DNA of 64,000 nucleotides from Betaproteobacteria bacterium. Its GTDB lineage: Bacteria; Pseudomonadota; Gammaproteobacteria; Burkholderiales; Burkholderiaceae_A. Shown here in pieces: positions 27,813-36,738 of the stretch. The DNA lies in contig VGHK01000002.1 in the NCBI GenBank assembly GCA_016868305.1, positions 1 through 64,000 of the forward strand, read 5' to 3'. The notes under the pieces were generated by a model. It saw only the letters and a list, made by a program, of their open reading frames with translations. It searched no databases and had not been told where the DNA came from. Within the stretch, counting starts at the first letter, position 1, and every line of letters starts with the position of its first letter. The position numbers and the translations under genes are program-made.

Positions 27813-29656
27813 TCGGAGGGCTCCGGCGGCACCTGCAGAAATGCCGCAAGCGCGGAAAGGCAGTCGGCCTGGGCGACCGTCTTGTCAGGACGCAGCCGCA
27901 GAATGCGCGGAAACCGCACGGCATAGCCACTCTTGTGGCGGCCCGAGGCCATGACACCCTCAAAGCCCAGTTCCATCACCAGGCTGGGGGCCACCTGTCG
28001 AACCGGCCCGAATTTTTCAAGAATCGATTTGCGAATCACCTGGTCGACCTGACGAATCTCTGCATCGGTAAGCCCCGAATAGGCCTTAGCAAAAGGCACG
28101 AGCACTGCAGGAGAGACCCGGTCATCCCACAGGGCAAAGCCATAGTCGGTGTACAGGCCCGCACGCCTGCCGTGGCCCCGCTGGGCATAGACCAGCACGG
28201 CATCCACCGAAAACGGGCTGCGCTTCCATTTCCAGCACTCGCCCTGTGGCGTCTTCTTCTGCCGTCCCTGGCCATAGCCCGCCTGCTGGCGCTTAAGCAT
28301 AACGCCTTCCACAAAATGCGCCTGAGCCTGCCTCCGCAGTCGCCAGGCCTCTTGCCACGAGGACAGGGCCAGCAAGGGCGAGAGCCGCAGCTGCTGCATC
28401 ACCGCCGGGTAGTGCAGACCCGCCTCCCGAACCGCTGCCTCCAGGCGTGTTCGTCTCTGCGAAAAGGCCAGGGGCCGAAGGTCTTCTGCAGACCATCGCA
28501 ACAGGTCATAGGCCATGAAGACCGCCGGGGTGCTTTGAAGCAGTCGGGCCGATGGTCGTTTGCGGCCAAGCCTGGTCTGTAGGGCCGCAAAAGGCTGGGG
28601 CCTGTGACTCTGTGCATCCCAGACCAGAATCTCCCCATCCAAGAGCAGGTCAGCATCCACCGCCTGCGACATGAGGCGCATGGCTGCAGCCAGCTCCGGA
28701 AACATCTCGGTGACCAGCTCCTCGCCCCGCGACCAGATAGCCACCGTCGCGCCACGCACGATTACCTGGGCTCGAATGCCATCCCATTTCCACTCGGCAG
28801 ACCAGTCTTCTACCGGGCCAAGGCGCTGCCCCAGGGCCGTCGCTGCAGACTCCGGGTCGGCGAGCACCTCTTCGGCAAGGGTGAGGCTCTGCGCAAGAAA
28901 AAAAGGCACCGGCCCAAGCAAAGCCTCGGTCGCCTCGGCGGGAGCGAGCAGCCGGGTAAAGGCATCGGCAGAGGGCAGATCTGCGGTAAACGCAATCAGC
29001 CGGGTGGCCATGGTCTCGCGAGACACTCCAGAAAGCGCAGACAAGGCTGCCGCCACCATCTGGCGCGACACACCCACCCGCAAGCCCCCGGTAATCAGCT
29101 TATTGAGGCAGAAGACCTCTCGTGGCGCGAGCTGCGCCCAGCTCTCTTGGATCACTGCCTGGGCCGCAGCCTGGTCTGCGTTACGCAGCGGCAGCAGACG
29201 ATGTCTGATCCAGTCAGAAAGCCCCAGACTCGCCATGGCGGAGCCGCCGCTGGCCTTGGCTGCATCTACCTGCCCCACCAGCAAGGCTATCGTCTCGGCA
29301 AGGTCGCCAACCGTCTGGTAGCACTCCTCAAAGGCCCAATCGGGCAGGTCAGTGGCGACCATCGCAGCCTGCTTCAAGACCGCCAATGGAACCAGACGTT
29401 TCAGGCGTTCGCCTGAGAGCAGCCAGGCAGCCCATGCAGCGTCGGAAGGAACAGCCTCGCCAAAATACACCTGCAGAACCTGCTGCCTGGCATGGGTTCC
29501 ATCGGCCTGTTCGAGTTCGATAAGCAGCTGGCTGAATCGGGCCAGGCCAAGGCCGGAAATGACCGCCTGCGGTGACCCCTGCGACGGCCCCTGTAGTGGC
29601 CCCTGCGGCAGGCTGGCGCTTACGGGTAAAAGCGATGGTGCCTGGGCTTCAGACAT
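27809..29656 (-). CDS. Ligase-associated ATP-dependent DNA ligase
   Basis: ATP-dependent DNA ligase of 615 residues, of the type found with the Lhr helicase and MBL exonuclease in bacterial repair clusters. An N-terminal all-alpha DNA-binding domain (about residues 35-245) leads to the adenylation domain with K290 in EWKWDGIRAQ as the nucleotidyl-transfer lysine. Downstream are LLDGEILVW (motif III), FMAYDLLRW (motif IIIa), EGVMLKRQQAGYGQGR (motif IV-like) and WKWKRSPFSVDAVLVYAQ (motif V). The first 30 residues are a low-complexity Pro/Gln/Gly stretch with repeated PQGP-like units. It overlaps the exonuclease gene by 8 bases and the DUF429 gene by 4. Confidence 0.94.
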   Translation of the reverse strand: MSEAQAPSLLPVSASLPQGPLQGPSQGSPQAVISGLGLARFSQLLIELEQADGTHARQQVLQVYFGEAVPSDAAWAAWLLSGERLKRLVPLAVLKQAAMVATDLPDWAFEECYQTVGDLAETIALLVGQVDAAKASGGSAMASLGLSDWIRHRLLPLRNADQAAAQAVIQESWAQLAPREVFCLNKLITGGLRVGVSRQMVAAALSALSGVSRETMATRLIAFTADLPSADAFTRLLAPAEATEALLGPVPFFLAQSLTLAEEVLADPESAATALGQRLGPVEDWSAEWKWDGIRAQVIVRGATVAIWSRGEELVTEMFPELAAAMRLMSQAVDADLLLDGEILVWDAQSHRPQPFAALQTRLGRKRPSARLLQSTPAVFMAYDLLRWSAEDLRPLAFSQRRTRLEAAVREAGLHYPAVMQQLRLSPLLALSSWQEAWRLRRQAQAHFVEGVMLKRQQAGYGQGRQKKTPQGECWKWKRSPFSVDAVLVYAQRGHGRRAGLYTDYGFALWDDRVSPAVLVPFAKAYSGLTDAEIRQVDQVIRKSILEKFGPVRQVAPSLVMELGFEGVMASGRHKSGYAVRFPRILRLRPDKTVAQADCLSALAAFLQVPPEPSE

Positions 29657-30656
29657 CGGCGGCCTGGGCGTCGAATTCGGTCTGAAAGGTATCGGCCTGC
29701 AAGCCCCGGGCCGAAAGCCAGCGGGCCATGAAGGCAGTCTGCCCGTGGGTCAGGATCACGCGCGATGCCTGGCTATGATCAATAGCCCAGAGCAGCCCCG
29801 GCCAGTCGGCATGATCCGACAGCACAAAGCCCCGCACCCCGGGCTGGCGGCGCCGTGCCCCCCGAACCGTCATCCATCCCGAGACATTGGCCTGGGAGAC
29901 GGGCACCTGCTGCCGGCCCAGCCAGTGCGAACCCTGAACCGACTGCGGCGCGAGCACCAGGTCTCCTGCTGCCAGTCGCGTTGGGGGCGTCTGATCCGCC
30001 GGAACCCCGACACCGGCAGCCCGGTAGGCGGCGTTGATCCTTGCAACCGCCGCATGCACATAGACAGGGCCAGGGCCGGACCGGATCCCCGCACGATCAT
30101 CGATCGCCATGATCAGTCGCTGGGCCTTGCCCAGGGCATAGGTATAGATCAGACAGGCATGGCCGCGCTGCGCCTCTTGCTGCCACCAGAGCAGGATCTC
30201 ATCAACCACCCGCTGCTGCGCCTGCCAGCGATAGATCGGCAGACCAAAGGTAGTCTCTGTAATAAAGACATCGGCAGCCACAGGCACAAAGGCATCACAA
30301 CTCGGGTCGGCAGCCACCCGATAGTCCCCCGACACCACCCAGACCCGGCCGTCCTTTTCTATCCGAATCTGACTGGCGCCCAGGACATGCCCTGCCGGAT
30401 GCAGCGACAGCCAGACATCGCCCACTCGCAGAGGCGCCCCAAAGCGCAAGGCCTGAAAGGAGGTCTGGCTGCCGAGCCGCGCCTGAAACACGGGCAGCCC
30501 GCGGGCGGAACACAGCACATGGCTATGGCCAGAACGGGCATGGTCTGCATGGGCATGGGTGAGCACTGCACGGTCGACGGCACGCCAGGGGTCAATAAAA
30601 AAACCGCCGGCTGGGCAGAAGAGCCCCTCGGGGCGCAAGACCACCAGGTCATCCAT
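29649..30656 (-). CDS. Ligase-associated DNA exonuclease (metallo-beta-lactamase fold)
   Basis: The 335-residue product is a metallo-beta-lactamase-fold nuclease with a beta-CASP-like domain, the third standard member of the ligase-associated set. The zinc-binding motif HAHADH is at residues 34-39. Further ligands lie in HPAGHVLGASQI, SGDY and the C-terminal VILTHGQ. The start ATG 30654-30656 is chosen because the conserved N-terminus begins MDDLVVLRPEGLF; the frame is open 49 codons further upstream but that part would overlap nudB. Ribosome-binding site weak, so coupling to nudB 23 bases upstream is likely. Confidence 0.93.
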   Translation of the reverse strand: MDDLVVLRPEGLFCPAGGFFIDPWRAVDRAVLTHAHADHARSGHSHVLCSARGLPVFQARLGSQTSFQALRFGAPLRVGDVWLSLHPAGHVLGASQIRIEKDGRVWVVSGDYRVAADPSCDAFVPVAADVFITETTFGLPIYRWQAQQRVVDEILLWWQQEAQRGHACLIYTYALGKAQRLIMAIDDRAGIRSGPGPVYVHAAVARINAAYRAAGVGVPADQTPPTRLAAGDLVLAPQSVQGSHWLGRQQVPVSQANVSGWMTVRGARRRQPGVRGFVLSDHADWPGLLWAIDHSQASRVILTHGQTAFMARWLSARGLQADTFQTEFDAQAADV

Positions 30657-30679
30657 GGGCAGCGCCAGAAAGAAAGAGG

Positions 30680-31168
30680 CTAAGACAGGGTATCGGGCGG
30701 CGATCCGTCTGCAGAAAACGGCCGGCGCTGCGCCAGCATTCGGATAGCCTTGGCATTGCTCCAGGAGAAGCAGACCTCGGCGGCCGCCTGCCAGGCAAGC
30801 CACTGAGACTGCAGGTGCTCACGCGGAGCCAGGCGTATCGGCGCATCGGATGGCACGCAGACAGAAAAGACATGTTCCGTATTCTGCGTCACGCCCGGGG
30901 CATAGCGATAACGCCAGTGGGGAAAAATCTCGTAGACCTGCGAAAATTCCCAGTCGGACCATGCCTCGAGGCCGGCGACCAGCCCAGTCTCTTCGGCGAG
31001 TTCCCGTTGGGCCGCCTGCAGCAAAGGCTCATCCATGGCATCCAGGCTTCCGGTCACCGACTGCCAGAATCCCGGCTTGTCGGCGCGTTCCAAAAGCAGT
31101 ACTTGCCCTTCTGGGTTATGAATGACCACCAGCACCGACCGCGGAATCTTGTAGGGCTTGGTGACCAC
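30680..31168 (-). CDS. nudB: Dihydroneopterin triphosphate diphosphatase NudB
   Basis: NudB removes pyrophosphate from dihydroneopterin triphosphate in folate synthesis. The 162-residue Nudix protein has FWQSVTGSLDAMDEP leading into the Nudix helix RELAEETGL, with one extra residue in the loop compared with the standard Nudix spacing, and the NudB-specific HWRYRYAPGVTQNTEHVF. The start is GTG 31166-31168. It lies 20 bases downstream of a membrane-protein gene and 23 upstream of the repair operon; in many betaproteobacteria nudB is found close to aspS, as here. Confidence 0.93.
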   Translation of the reverse strand: MVTKPYKIPRSVLVVIHNPEGQVLLLERADKPGFWQSVTGSLDAMDEPLLQAAQRELAEETGLVAGLEAWSDWEFSQVYEIFPHWRYRYAPGVTQNTEHVFSVCVPSDAPIRLAPREHLQSQWLAWQAAAEVCFSWSNAKAIRMLAQRRPFSADGSPPDTLS

Positions 31169-31188
31169 AGGCGCTGTTCTTTCGCGCG

Positions 31189-31842
31189 TCAGCGCAGGGG
31201 CAGTAGGGCCGCAAGCATCAGACCCACCAGCATGATCAGTACGTAAATGAAGATCGCAGAGGTCATGAGCTGACGGCTTGCACCAGTCTCGGCAGTATCA
31301 GCCATGGCAATGCGGCGGGCGTGCCAGGCGGGTACCGCTGCGACACTGGCCCAGATGGCCGCTGCAGGCAGCCAGTTGTAGAGACCCGCAAACGGAAGGG
31401 CCAGGCACGCAATATAGATGCTCACCGCTGCATGGCGGGCAGAGGCCTCAGAGTCGGGGCGTTGCGAAAACCAGTAGGCAAGCATGGCAAGGCCCAGCGT
31501 GAGACCAACCACAAAGGCCATGGGCAGCCACTGCCCGGACAGGTTTCCTGCCACAAGCACGACAACAAAAAAGTTCACAAAGACAATACTGAATGCCCGC
31601 ACCCAGACTGGCCAGATCGATGGGTCATCCAGGACATTCGGCGCAAATCGACGAAACAAGATCTGGCCCAGAAGCGCCAGGCCCGCATAGACCGCGGAGA
31701 GGGTAAGCCGCGTCTCGTCGAGACTTGGGTCACCAATCCAGGCAACAGCAAGGCCATAGAACACCGCCATCGGCCCATAGACCAGGGCACGCCAGTGGCC
31801 GCGGTGCGTCAACCGGGCAGGCGACGCGAGGGGCGCGGTCAT
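31189..31842 (-). CDS. Membrane protein of unknown function between aspS and nudB
   Basis: I do not recognise a named family. The 217-residue product has about seven hydrophobic segments, few charges, and a short basic N-terminus (RLTHRGHW). No catalytic or metal-binding motif stands out. The ATG overlaps the aspS stop as ATGA, so it is co-translated with aspS, and nudB follows after 20 bases. A transport or structural role in the inner membrane is possible; nothing more can be said. Confidence 0.8.
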   Translation of the reverse strand: MTAPLASPARLTHRGHWRALVYGPMAVFYGLAVAWIGDPSLDETRLTLSAVYAGLALLGQILFRRFAPNVLDDPSIWPVWVRAFSIVFVNFFVVVLVAGNLSGQWLPMAFVVGLTLGLAMLAYWFSQRPDSEASARHAAVSIYIACLALPFAGLYNWLPAAAIWASVAAVPAWHARRIAMADTAETGASRQLMTSAIFIYVLIMLVGLMLAALLPLR

Positions 31843-33635
31843 GCCAGGATCTTGGGCGCCTCTCGCAGGCGAATATGCAGTTCGCGCAGCTGGCGGTCAT
31901 CGACCAAGGAGGGAGCCTGGGTCAGCAGACACTGCGCCCTCTGGGTCTTGGGAAAGGCAATCACGTCACGAATCGAGTCTGCACCTGTCATGAGTGTCAC
32001 CAAGCGGTCCAGACCGAAGGCAAGCCCGCCGTGCGGGGGCGCCCCGTATCGCAGGGCATCGAGCAGAAAGCCAAACTTTACTTGCGCCTCTTCTTCGCCA
32101 ATGTTCAAGGCGCGAAAGACCTTGCTCTGCACCGCTTCGGTATGAATTCGCACAGAGCCGCCGCCGAGTTCCCAGCCATTGAGCACCATATCGTAGGCCT
32201 TGGCCAGACAGGCGCCAGGATTGGTCTCCATAAGGTCTTCGTGACCGTCCTTGGGGGCAGTAAACGGATGGTGCACGGCCGTCCATCGGCCAGCCTCTTC
32301 GTCGCGCTCAAACATGGGGAAGTCCACCACCCACAGAGGCTTCCAGCCCTGGGTGAACAGACCATGGCTGCGGCCAAATTCACTGTGGCCAATTTTGACC
32401 CGCAGGGCCCCGAGGGCATCATTCACGATCTTGTCTTTATCAGCACCGAAAAACAAAATGTCTCCATCTTGTGCCCCGGAGCGCTGCAGAATTGATTGCA
32501 ATGCCTGGTCATGAATGTTCTTTACGATCGGCGACTGCAGCCCGTCCCGACCCTGGGCGATGGCATTCACTTTAATCCAGGCCAACCCCTTGGCACCGTA
32601 AATCTTCACAAACTCGGTATAGCCATCAATCTCGCTGCGCGAAAGCGCGCCTCCGCCGGGTACCCGCAGGGCCACCACCCGGCCATTCGGAAGACGCGCG
32701 GGCTCGGAGAAGACCTTGAAGTCAACATCAGCCACCAGGTCGGTAATCTCGGTGAATTCAAGCGATACCCGCAGATCGGGCTTATCGGATCCGTAGCGGC
32801 CCATGGCATCGGCATAGGTCATGACCGGAAACGGGTCAGGAAGCGCAACCTGCATGGTGTCAGCAAACACCCCGCGAATCATGGTCTCAAACAAGGCGCG
32901 AATCTGCTGTTCGGTGAGAAAAGACGTCTCGCAGTCTATCTGTGTGAACTCGGGCTGGCGGTCTGCGCGCAGGTCTTCGTCACGGAAACACTTGGTGATC
33001 TGGTAGTAGCGGTCAAAACCCGCCACCATGAGCAGCTGCTTAAAAAGCTGTGGCGACTGCGGAAGGGCAAAAAACGCGCCCTCATGGACACGCGATGGCA
33101 CAAGGTAGTCGCGGGCACCCTCCGGGGTGGACTTGGTGAGCATGGGGGTCTCAATATCGATAAACCCCTGGCCATCGAGGTAGCAACGCACGGCCATAGC
33201 TACTTTGTAGCGCAGCATCAGGTTTTTTTGCATCGCAGGGCGTCTCAGGTCGAGCACTCGATGGGTGAGCCGGGTGGTCTCCGAGAGATGGTCGTCATCT
33301 AACTGAAAAGGTGGGGTCACCGAAGCATTGAGGATCTGCAGGTCGTGACAGAGCAGCTCGATCTCGCCGCTCTTCATCGCGGGGTTGGTGGTTCCCTCCG
33401 GCCGACGCCGCACCTTACCCGTGATGCGCAGGCAGAATTCATTGCGTACCGACTCGGCGGTGGCAAACATGCTCGGCCGATCAGGGTCGCAGACCACCTG
33501 GGCAAGACCCTCGCGGTCGCGCAGGTCGATAAAAATCACACCCCCATGGTCACGACGACGGTGCACCCAGCCGCAGAGTGAGACCACCTCGTCGAGCTGA
33601 TCGGCCGATAACTGGCCGCAATAATGACTACGCAT
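31839..33635 (-). CDS. aspS: Aspartyl-tRNA synthetase
   Basis: AspS charges tRNA-Asp (and tRNA-Asn in non-discriminating forms) in the cytoplasm. The 598-residue class II synthetase has the N-terminal OB-fold anticodon domain ([23 protein letters not shown], shown in part as [12 protein letters not shown]), motif 2 ([18 protein letters not shown], within 130-240), the bacterial GAD insertion domain, and motif 3 [10 protein letters not shown]. The length is typical of bacterial AspS. It is third in the run fmdB-DUF502-aspS, an order common in betaproteobacteria; the DUF502 stop lies 11 bases upstream. Confidence 0.98.
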   Translation of the reverse strand: MRSHYCGQLSADQLDEVVSLCGWVHRRRDHGGVIFIDLRDREGLAQVVCDPDRPSMFATAESVRNEFCLRITGKVRRRPEGTTNPAMKSGEIELLCHDLQILNASVTPPFQLDDDHLSETTRLTHRVLDLRRPAMQKNLMLRYKVAMAVRCYLDGQGFIDIETPMLTKSTPEGARDYLVPSRVHEGAFFALPQSPQLFKQLLMVAGFDRYYQITKCFRDEDLRADRQPEFTQIDCETSFLTEQQIRALFETMIRGVFADTMQVALPDPFPVMTYADAMGRYGSDKPDLRVSLEFTEITDLVADVDFKVFSEPARLPNGRVVALRVPGGGALSRSEIDGYTEFVKIYGAKGLAWIKVNAIAQGRDGLQSPIVKNIHDQALQSILQRSGAQDGDILFFGADKDKIVNDALGALRVKIGHSEFGRSHGLFTQGWKPLWVVDFPMFERDEEAGRWTAVHHPFTAPKDGHEDLMETNPGACLAKAYDMVLNGWELGGGSVRIHTEAVQSKVFRALNIGEEEAQVKFGFLLDALRYGAPPHGGLAFGLDRLVTLMTGADSIRDVIAFPKTQRAQCLLTQAPSLVDDRQLRELHIRLREAPKILA

Positions 33636-33646
33636 ACAAACGCCTT

Positions 33647-34279
33647 TTAAGAGGGAGAGGACTGCTGTGGAGAAACGGGGGAGCGACCGGGGGCTGCGGC
33701 TACAGGCGGAACCGTACCCATAGAGACCACATACTTCAATGCGGCATCCACGCCGATCGACAGGGGCAGGACATCGGTCTTGGGCACCATCAGAAAAAAT
33801 CCAGAGGTGGGATTGGGCGTGGTAGGCACATAAATGCTGACCGACGGTGCACTGAGCAGTGCGGCGATCTCCTGGCTTGGGCTACCGGTAACAAAGGCAA
33901 TCGTCCAGGCGCCGGAGCGCGGATACTGCACCAGCACGGCCTGGCGAAAGGCCTGGCCATTGGGTGCCAGGATGGTATCACTGACCTGCTTGACCGACGA
34001 ATAGATGGAACGAACCAACGGAATGCGCGCAAGCAGGGCCTCCCAGGCATCTACCAGACGCCTTCCAAGCAAATTCGCGGCAAAGAATCCCGTGATTAGC
34101 ACCACCAGCAGCACCACCAGCACCCCGAAGCCCGGTATCTCACGCCCGAAAAGCGCCTGCGGCTGAAAATGCGGGGGCAGGATCTGGTCGAGGGTGCTCA
34201 CCACCGTAGTGATCACCCAATAAGTAACAGATAGGGGCACCCAGATCAGTAATCCCGCAACAAAGAATCGCTTGAGCAT
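33647..34279 (-). CDS. DUF502 membrane protein
   Basis: The 210-residue product is a DUF502-family inner-membrane protein with two membrane segments (residues 5-27 and 50-72) and a soluble domain with [17 protein letters not shown] and [16 protein letters not shown], both hallmarks of the family. Its function is unknown in bacteria. The C-terminal 25 residues are a Pro/Ser-rich tail. It lies between fmdB and aspS, a conserved neighbourhood in betaproteobacteria. Confidence 0.92.
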   Translation of the reverse strand: MLKRFFVAGLLIWVPLSVTYWVITTVVSTLDQILPPHFQPQALFGREIPGFGVLVVLLVVLITGFFAANLLGRRLVDAWEALLARIPLVRSIYSSVKQVSDTILAPNGQAFRQAVLVQYPRSGAWTIAFVTGSPSQEIAALLSAPSVSIYVPTTPNPTSGFFLMVPKTDVLPLSIGVDAALKYVVSMGTVPPVAAAPGRSPVSPQQSSPS

Positions 34280-34339
34280 GATGAGGGCCCCTTGTAGTTA
34301 CCTGAAGCTTGCCGGACGCTTGGCTGAGGCTCGCCGCGA

Positions 34340-34741
34340 TCAGGCAGCCTTGGCCGAGGCAGTGCCCGAACCGGCAGCAGGAGTTACCGGCGCTGCTGCA
34401 GGGCTTGGCGTTGCAGTGGGCGCGGACGGTGAAGCGGCACTACCAGTGTCGCCGGTGGTGCCAGTAGCGGCCCCTGAGGCGGGGGCGTCAGCCGCAGGCT
34501 TGGACTCCGAAGCGCTTGTTTCTGCCGCACCTGCCCCAGCATCGGATGGTTTTTTCTGGCCCTCGCGAAAATCGGTGACATACCAGCCAGACCCCTTTAG
34601 GACAAATCCCGGGGCGGTGAGCTGCTTGGAAAATTGCGGCTGCCCGCAGCTTGGGCAGTCGGTAAGCGGGGCATCGGAGAGCTTTTGCAGCACGTCTTTC
34701 TTAAACCCACAGGCCCCGCAGGCGTAGGCATAAATTGGCAT
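34340..34741 (-). CDS. FmdB-family zinc ribbon protein
   Basis: The first 60 residues form the FmdB/CxxC_CxxC regulatory-type zinc ribbon: MPIYAYACGACGFKKD, then CPSCGQPQF, giving the two CxxC pairs (C8-C11 and a second pair near residue 29). The remaining 70 residues are low-complexity Ala, Pro, Ser and Thr with no recognisable domain. FmdB proteins are of unclear function, perhaps regulatory or RNA/protein binding. It is the first gene in the long minus-strand run through aspS to the repair genes. The preceding ssb terminator separates it from ssb. Confidence 0.9.
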   Translation of the reverse strand: MPIYAYACGACGFKKDVLQKLSDAPLTDCPSCGQPQFSKQLTAPGFVLKGSGWYVTDFREGQKKPSDAGAGAAETSASESKPAADAPASGAATGTTGDTGSAASPSAPTATPSPAAAPVTPAAGSGTASAKAA

Positions 34742-34802
34742 GGTGACCTCGTTAGAAGAGTGAATGTAGGCAAACTCACCATTCTAGGCCTTTCGCAGGC
34801 AC

Positions 34803-34834
34803 AAAAAAAGCCCGGGGATGCGCATTCCCCGGGC
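34803..34834 (-). terminator. Intrinsic terminator of ssb
   Basis: On the minus strand GCCCGGGGAATGCGCATCCCCGGGC forms a stable stem (34810-34834) followed by seven T (34803-34809). It sits about 85 bases past the ssb stop and just before fmdB, insulating the two transcription units. Confidence 0.9.
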
Positions 34835-34919
34835 CCTTGGCCCATGAACCATTGCGCCTGGCGGCGCAGTGGTGGTACGCCGAGCGCCCGTTGCCGTTCT
34901 GCCGCCGGGCAGCTACTGG

Positions 34920-35393
34920 CTAGAACGGGATATCGTCATCAAGATCATCGAACCCCCCTGCCTTGGCGGGCGACCGGGCGGCTGAGCCTGCGGCTGGGGG
35001 TGCACTGGCAGCCGAGCCTCCGGCAGCCTCCTCAGGTGGGCCTCCCGCTGCGGACCCCTCCCTTCCGCCCAGAAGCTGCATCTGGTCGGCAACGATCTCG
35101 GTGGTGTAACGCTCCTGACCGGACTGATCCTGCCACTTACGGGTGCGCAGACGCCCTTCCACATACACTGGACGGCCCTTTTTCAGGTACTCGCTGGCGA
35201 TTTCAGCCAGACGACCAAAGAACACTACCCGATGCCATTCGGTGTCCTCCTTCATGTCGCCAGAGGCCTTGTCTTTATAGCGCGAGGTTGTCGCGATTGA
35301 GACATTGGCGATTGCCGCGCCGTCGGCCGCGTACCGCACCTCTGGGTCACGCCCGAGGTTACCCAGCAAAATGACCTTATTTACCGATGCCAT
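34920..35393 (-). CDS. ssb: Single-stranded DNA-binding protein SSB
   Basis: SSB coats single-stranded DNA in replication and repair. The 157-residue protein has the OB fold from [21 protein letters not shown] through [14 protein letters not shown]-like region (written [12 protein letters not shown] here), then a flexible Gly/Ala/Pro-rich linker, and ends with the acidic tip DDLDDDIPF that recruits partner proteins. ATG 35391-35393 is preceded by a strong AAAGGAGAGAG. It lies 56 bases downstream of the MFS gene; the pair is divergent from uvrA, a conserved layout. Confidence 0.98.
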   Translation of the reverse strand: MASVNKVILLGNLGRDPEVRYAADGAAIANVSIATTSRYKDKASGDMKEDTEWHRVVFFGRLAEIASEYLKKGRPVYVEGRLRTRKWQDQSGQERYTTEIVADQMQLLGGREGSAAGGPPEEAAGGSAASAPPAAGSAARSPAKAGGFDDLDDDIPF

Positions 35394-35449
35394 GAAACTC
35401 TCTCCTTTAGGTTTGGGGCGCTCAGGCTATCTCCACCCTGGGCAGCAGA

Positions 35450-36694
35450 CTACCGGTCGATTGGCGGAGCACCCGTCGCGGTTATCGGACCGACAGATGC
35501 CGGGGGGCTCCGAAGGCCGATTTCACGAAGTCCAGTTGCCATCATGCCCCAAAACAGCAACACTGCAAGACAGGCAACAAAGATGCCGTCTACGCCGTAA
35601 GAACGGACCGCCAGACCACCGACCAGCCCGCCAAGAAAGAGGCCCAGCGACTGGCTGGTGTTGTAGATGCCGAGCGCAAGGCCCCGCTGGGCGGCGGGCG
35701 CGACCCGAGACACCCAGGAAGGCAAAAGGGCCTCTAACAGATTAAACCCGGTGAAGAAGGCCCAGATACCCAAAAGCCAGAGCCAAAAGACTGCCCCGGC
35801 CGACAGAAAGATTCCCATGGTGACCAGCAAAAAGGCGATTGCCCCAAGGAACACCGGCCGAAACCGGCCCTGCCTTTCCGCCCAGAAAATCGCAGGAACA
35901 ATCGACAGAAACGCCAGTGCCAGCAGCGGCAGGTAGACGATCCAATGGTCTGCCAAGGCCATGCCCAGGCCATCGAGCGCAAAAGGAATCGCCACAAACA
36001 TGGCAGTCTGAATGGCCATAAGACAGAAGATCCCCAGGTTGAGCCTAGCGAGTTGCGAATCCCGCAGCAGAGACTGCCAGTTGCGAAGGGCGGGGGTCTC
36101 AACAGCACTGGCGCTAGATACGGGCGGGTCGGGCATTCTCCAGACTGCGAAGGCGGCAAGAAAAGCCAATATGCCCGTCAGAGAAAAAAGCCCCGCCAGG
36201 CCTGCAAGGCCAAAAATGGGCGGGGCAATCACCAGCGAGACCGCAAACGACAGGCCTATGGAGGCACCAACAAGGGCCATCGCCCGGGCGCGCACCTCTT
36301 CACGGGTAAGGTCGGCGAGAAAGGCACTGACTGCCGCGGATACTGCCCCCGCACCCTGCAAGGCCCGGGCAAAGATAAGCCAGTACAGGTCTTCTGCCAC
36401 GGCCGCCAGCAGACTTCCCCCCGCAAAGACCAGCAGTCCAAAGACGATCACGGGCTTGCGGCCCCAGCGATCAGAGGCCAGACCGAAGGGGATCTGTAAA
36501 AACGCCTGGGTCAGCCCATAGATGCCCATGGCCAGGCCAATGAGTGCGGCGTCCTCGCCACCAGGAAGGTCACGGGCACCGAGTGCAAGCACCGGCAGAA
36601 CCAGGAACAGCCCCAGCATACGCAGGCCATAGACGCTGGCTAGCGAGAGGCTAACGCGACGTTCCTGGGGGGTGAAGGCCACTCGATCTGACAT
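35450..36694 (-). CDS. MFS transporter (YajR-like drug/metabolite efflux)
   Basis: The 414-residue product is a major facilitator superfamily protein with 12 predicted membrane helices. Motif A between helices 2 and 3 is [13 protein letters not shown], and [30 protein letters not shown] marks helix 4-5 (antiporter type). Unlike YajR it has no C-terminal soluble domain. The substrate cannot be told. MFS genes stand between ssb and uvrA in many betaproteobacteria. The start is ATG 36692-36694, only 44 bases from the divergent uvrA start. Confidence 0.85.
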   Translation of the reverse strand: MSDRVAFTPQERRVSLSLASVYGLRMLGLFLVLPVLALGARDLPGGEDAALIGLAMGIYGLTQAFLQIPFGLASDRWGRKPVIVFGLLVFAGGSLLAAVAEDLYWLIFARALQGAGAVSAAVSAFLADLTREEVRARAMALVGASIGLSFAVSLVIAPPIFGLAGLAGLFSLTGILAFLAAFAVWRMPDPPVSSASAVETPALRNWQSLLRDSQLARLNLGIFCLMAIQTAMFVAIPFALDGLGMALADHWIVYLPLLALAFLSIVPAIFWAERQGRFRPVFLGAIAFLLVTMGIFLSAGAVFWLWLLGIWAFFTGFNLLEALLPSWVSRVAPAAQRGLALGIYNTSQSLGLFLGGLVGGLAVRSYGVDGIFVACLAVLLFWGMMATGLREIGLRSPPASVGPITATGAPPIDR

Positions 36695-36738
36695 CGCTCG
36701 CTATAGTAGTAGATTGGCCTGAACCCACGAGACGGACT

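Noticed and set aside
29560-29620. Short repeated units as a mobile repeat
   Set aside because: They encode the Pro-Gln-Gly-rich start of the ligase and stay in frame; they are coding low complexity.
32496-33302. A 268-codon antisense frame over aspS
   Set aside because: Shadow frame; aspS is certain on the minus strand and nothing in this translation matches a family.
36695-36738. SOS (LexA) box in the uvrA-MFS divergent gap
   Set aside because: No CTGT-N8-ACAG or close variant lies in these 44 bases.
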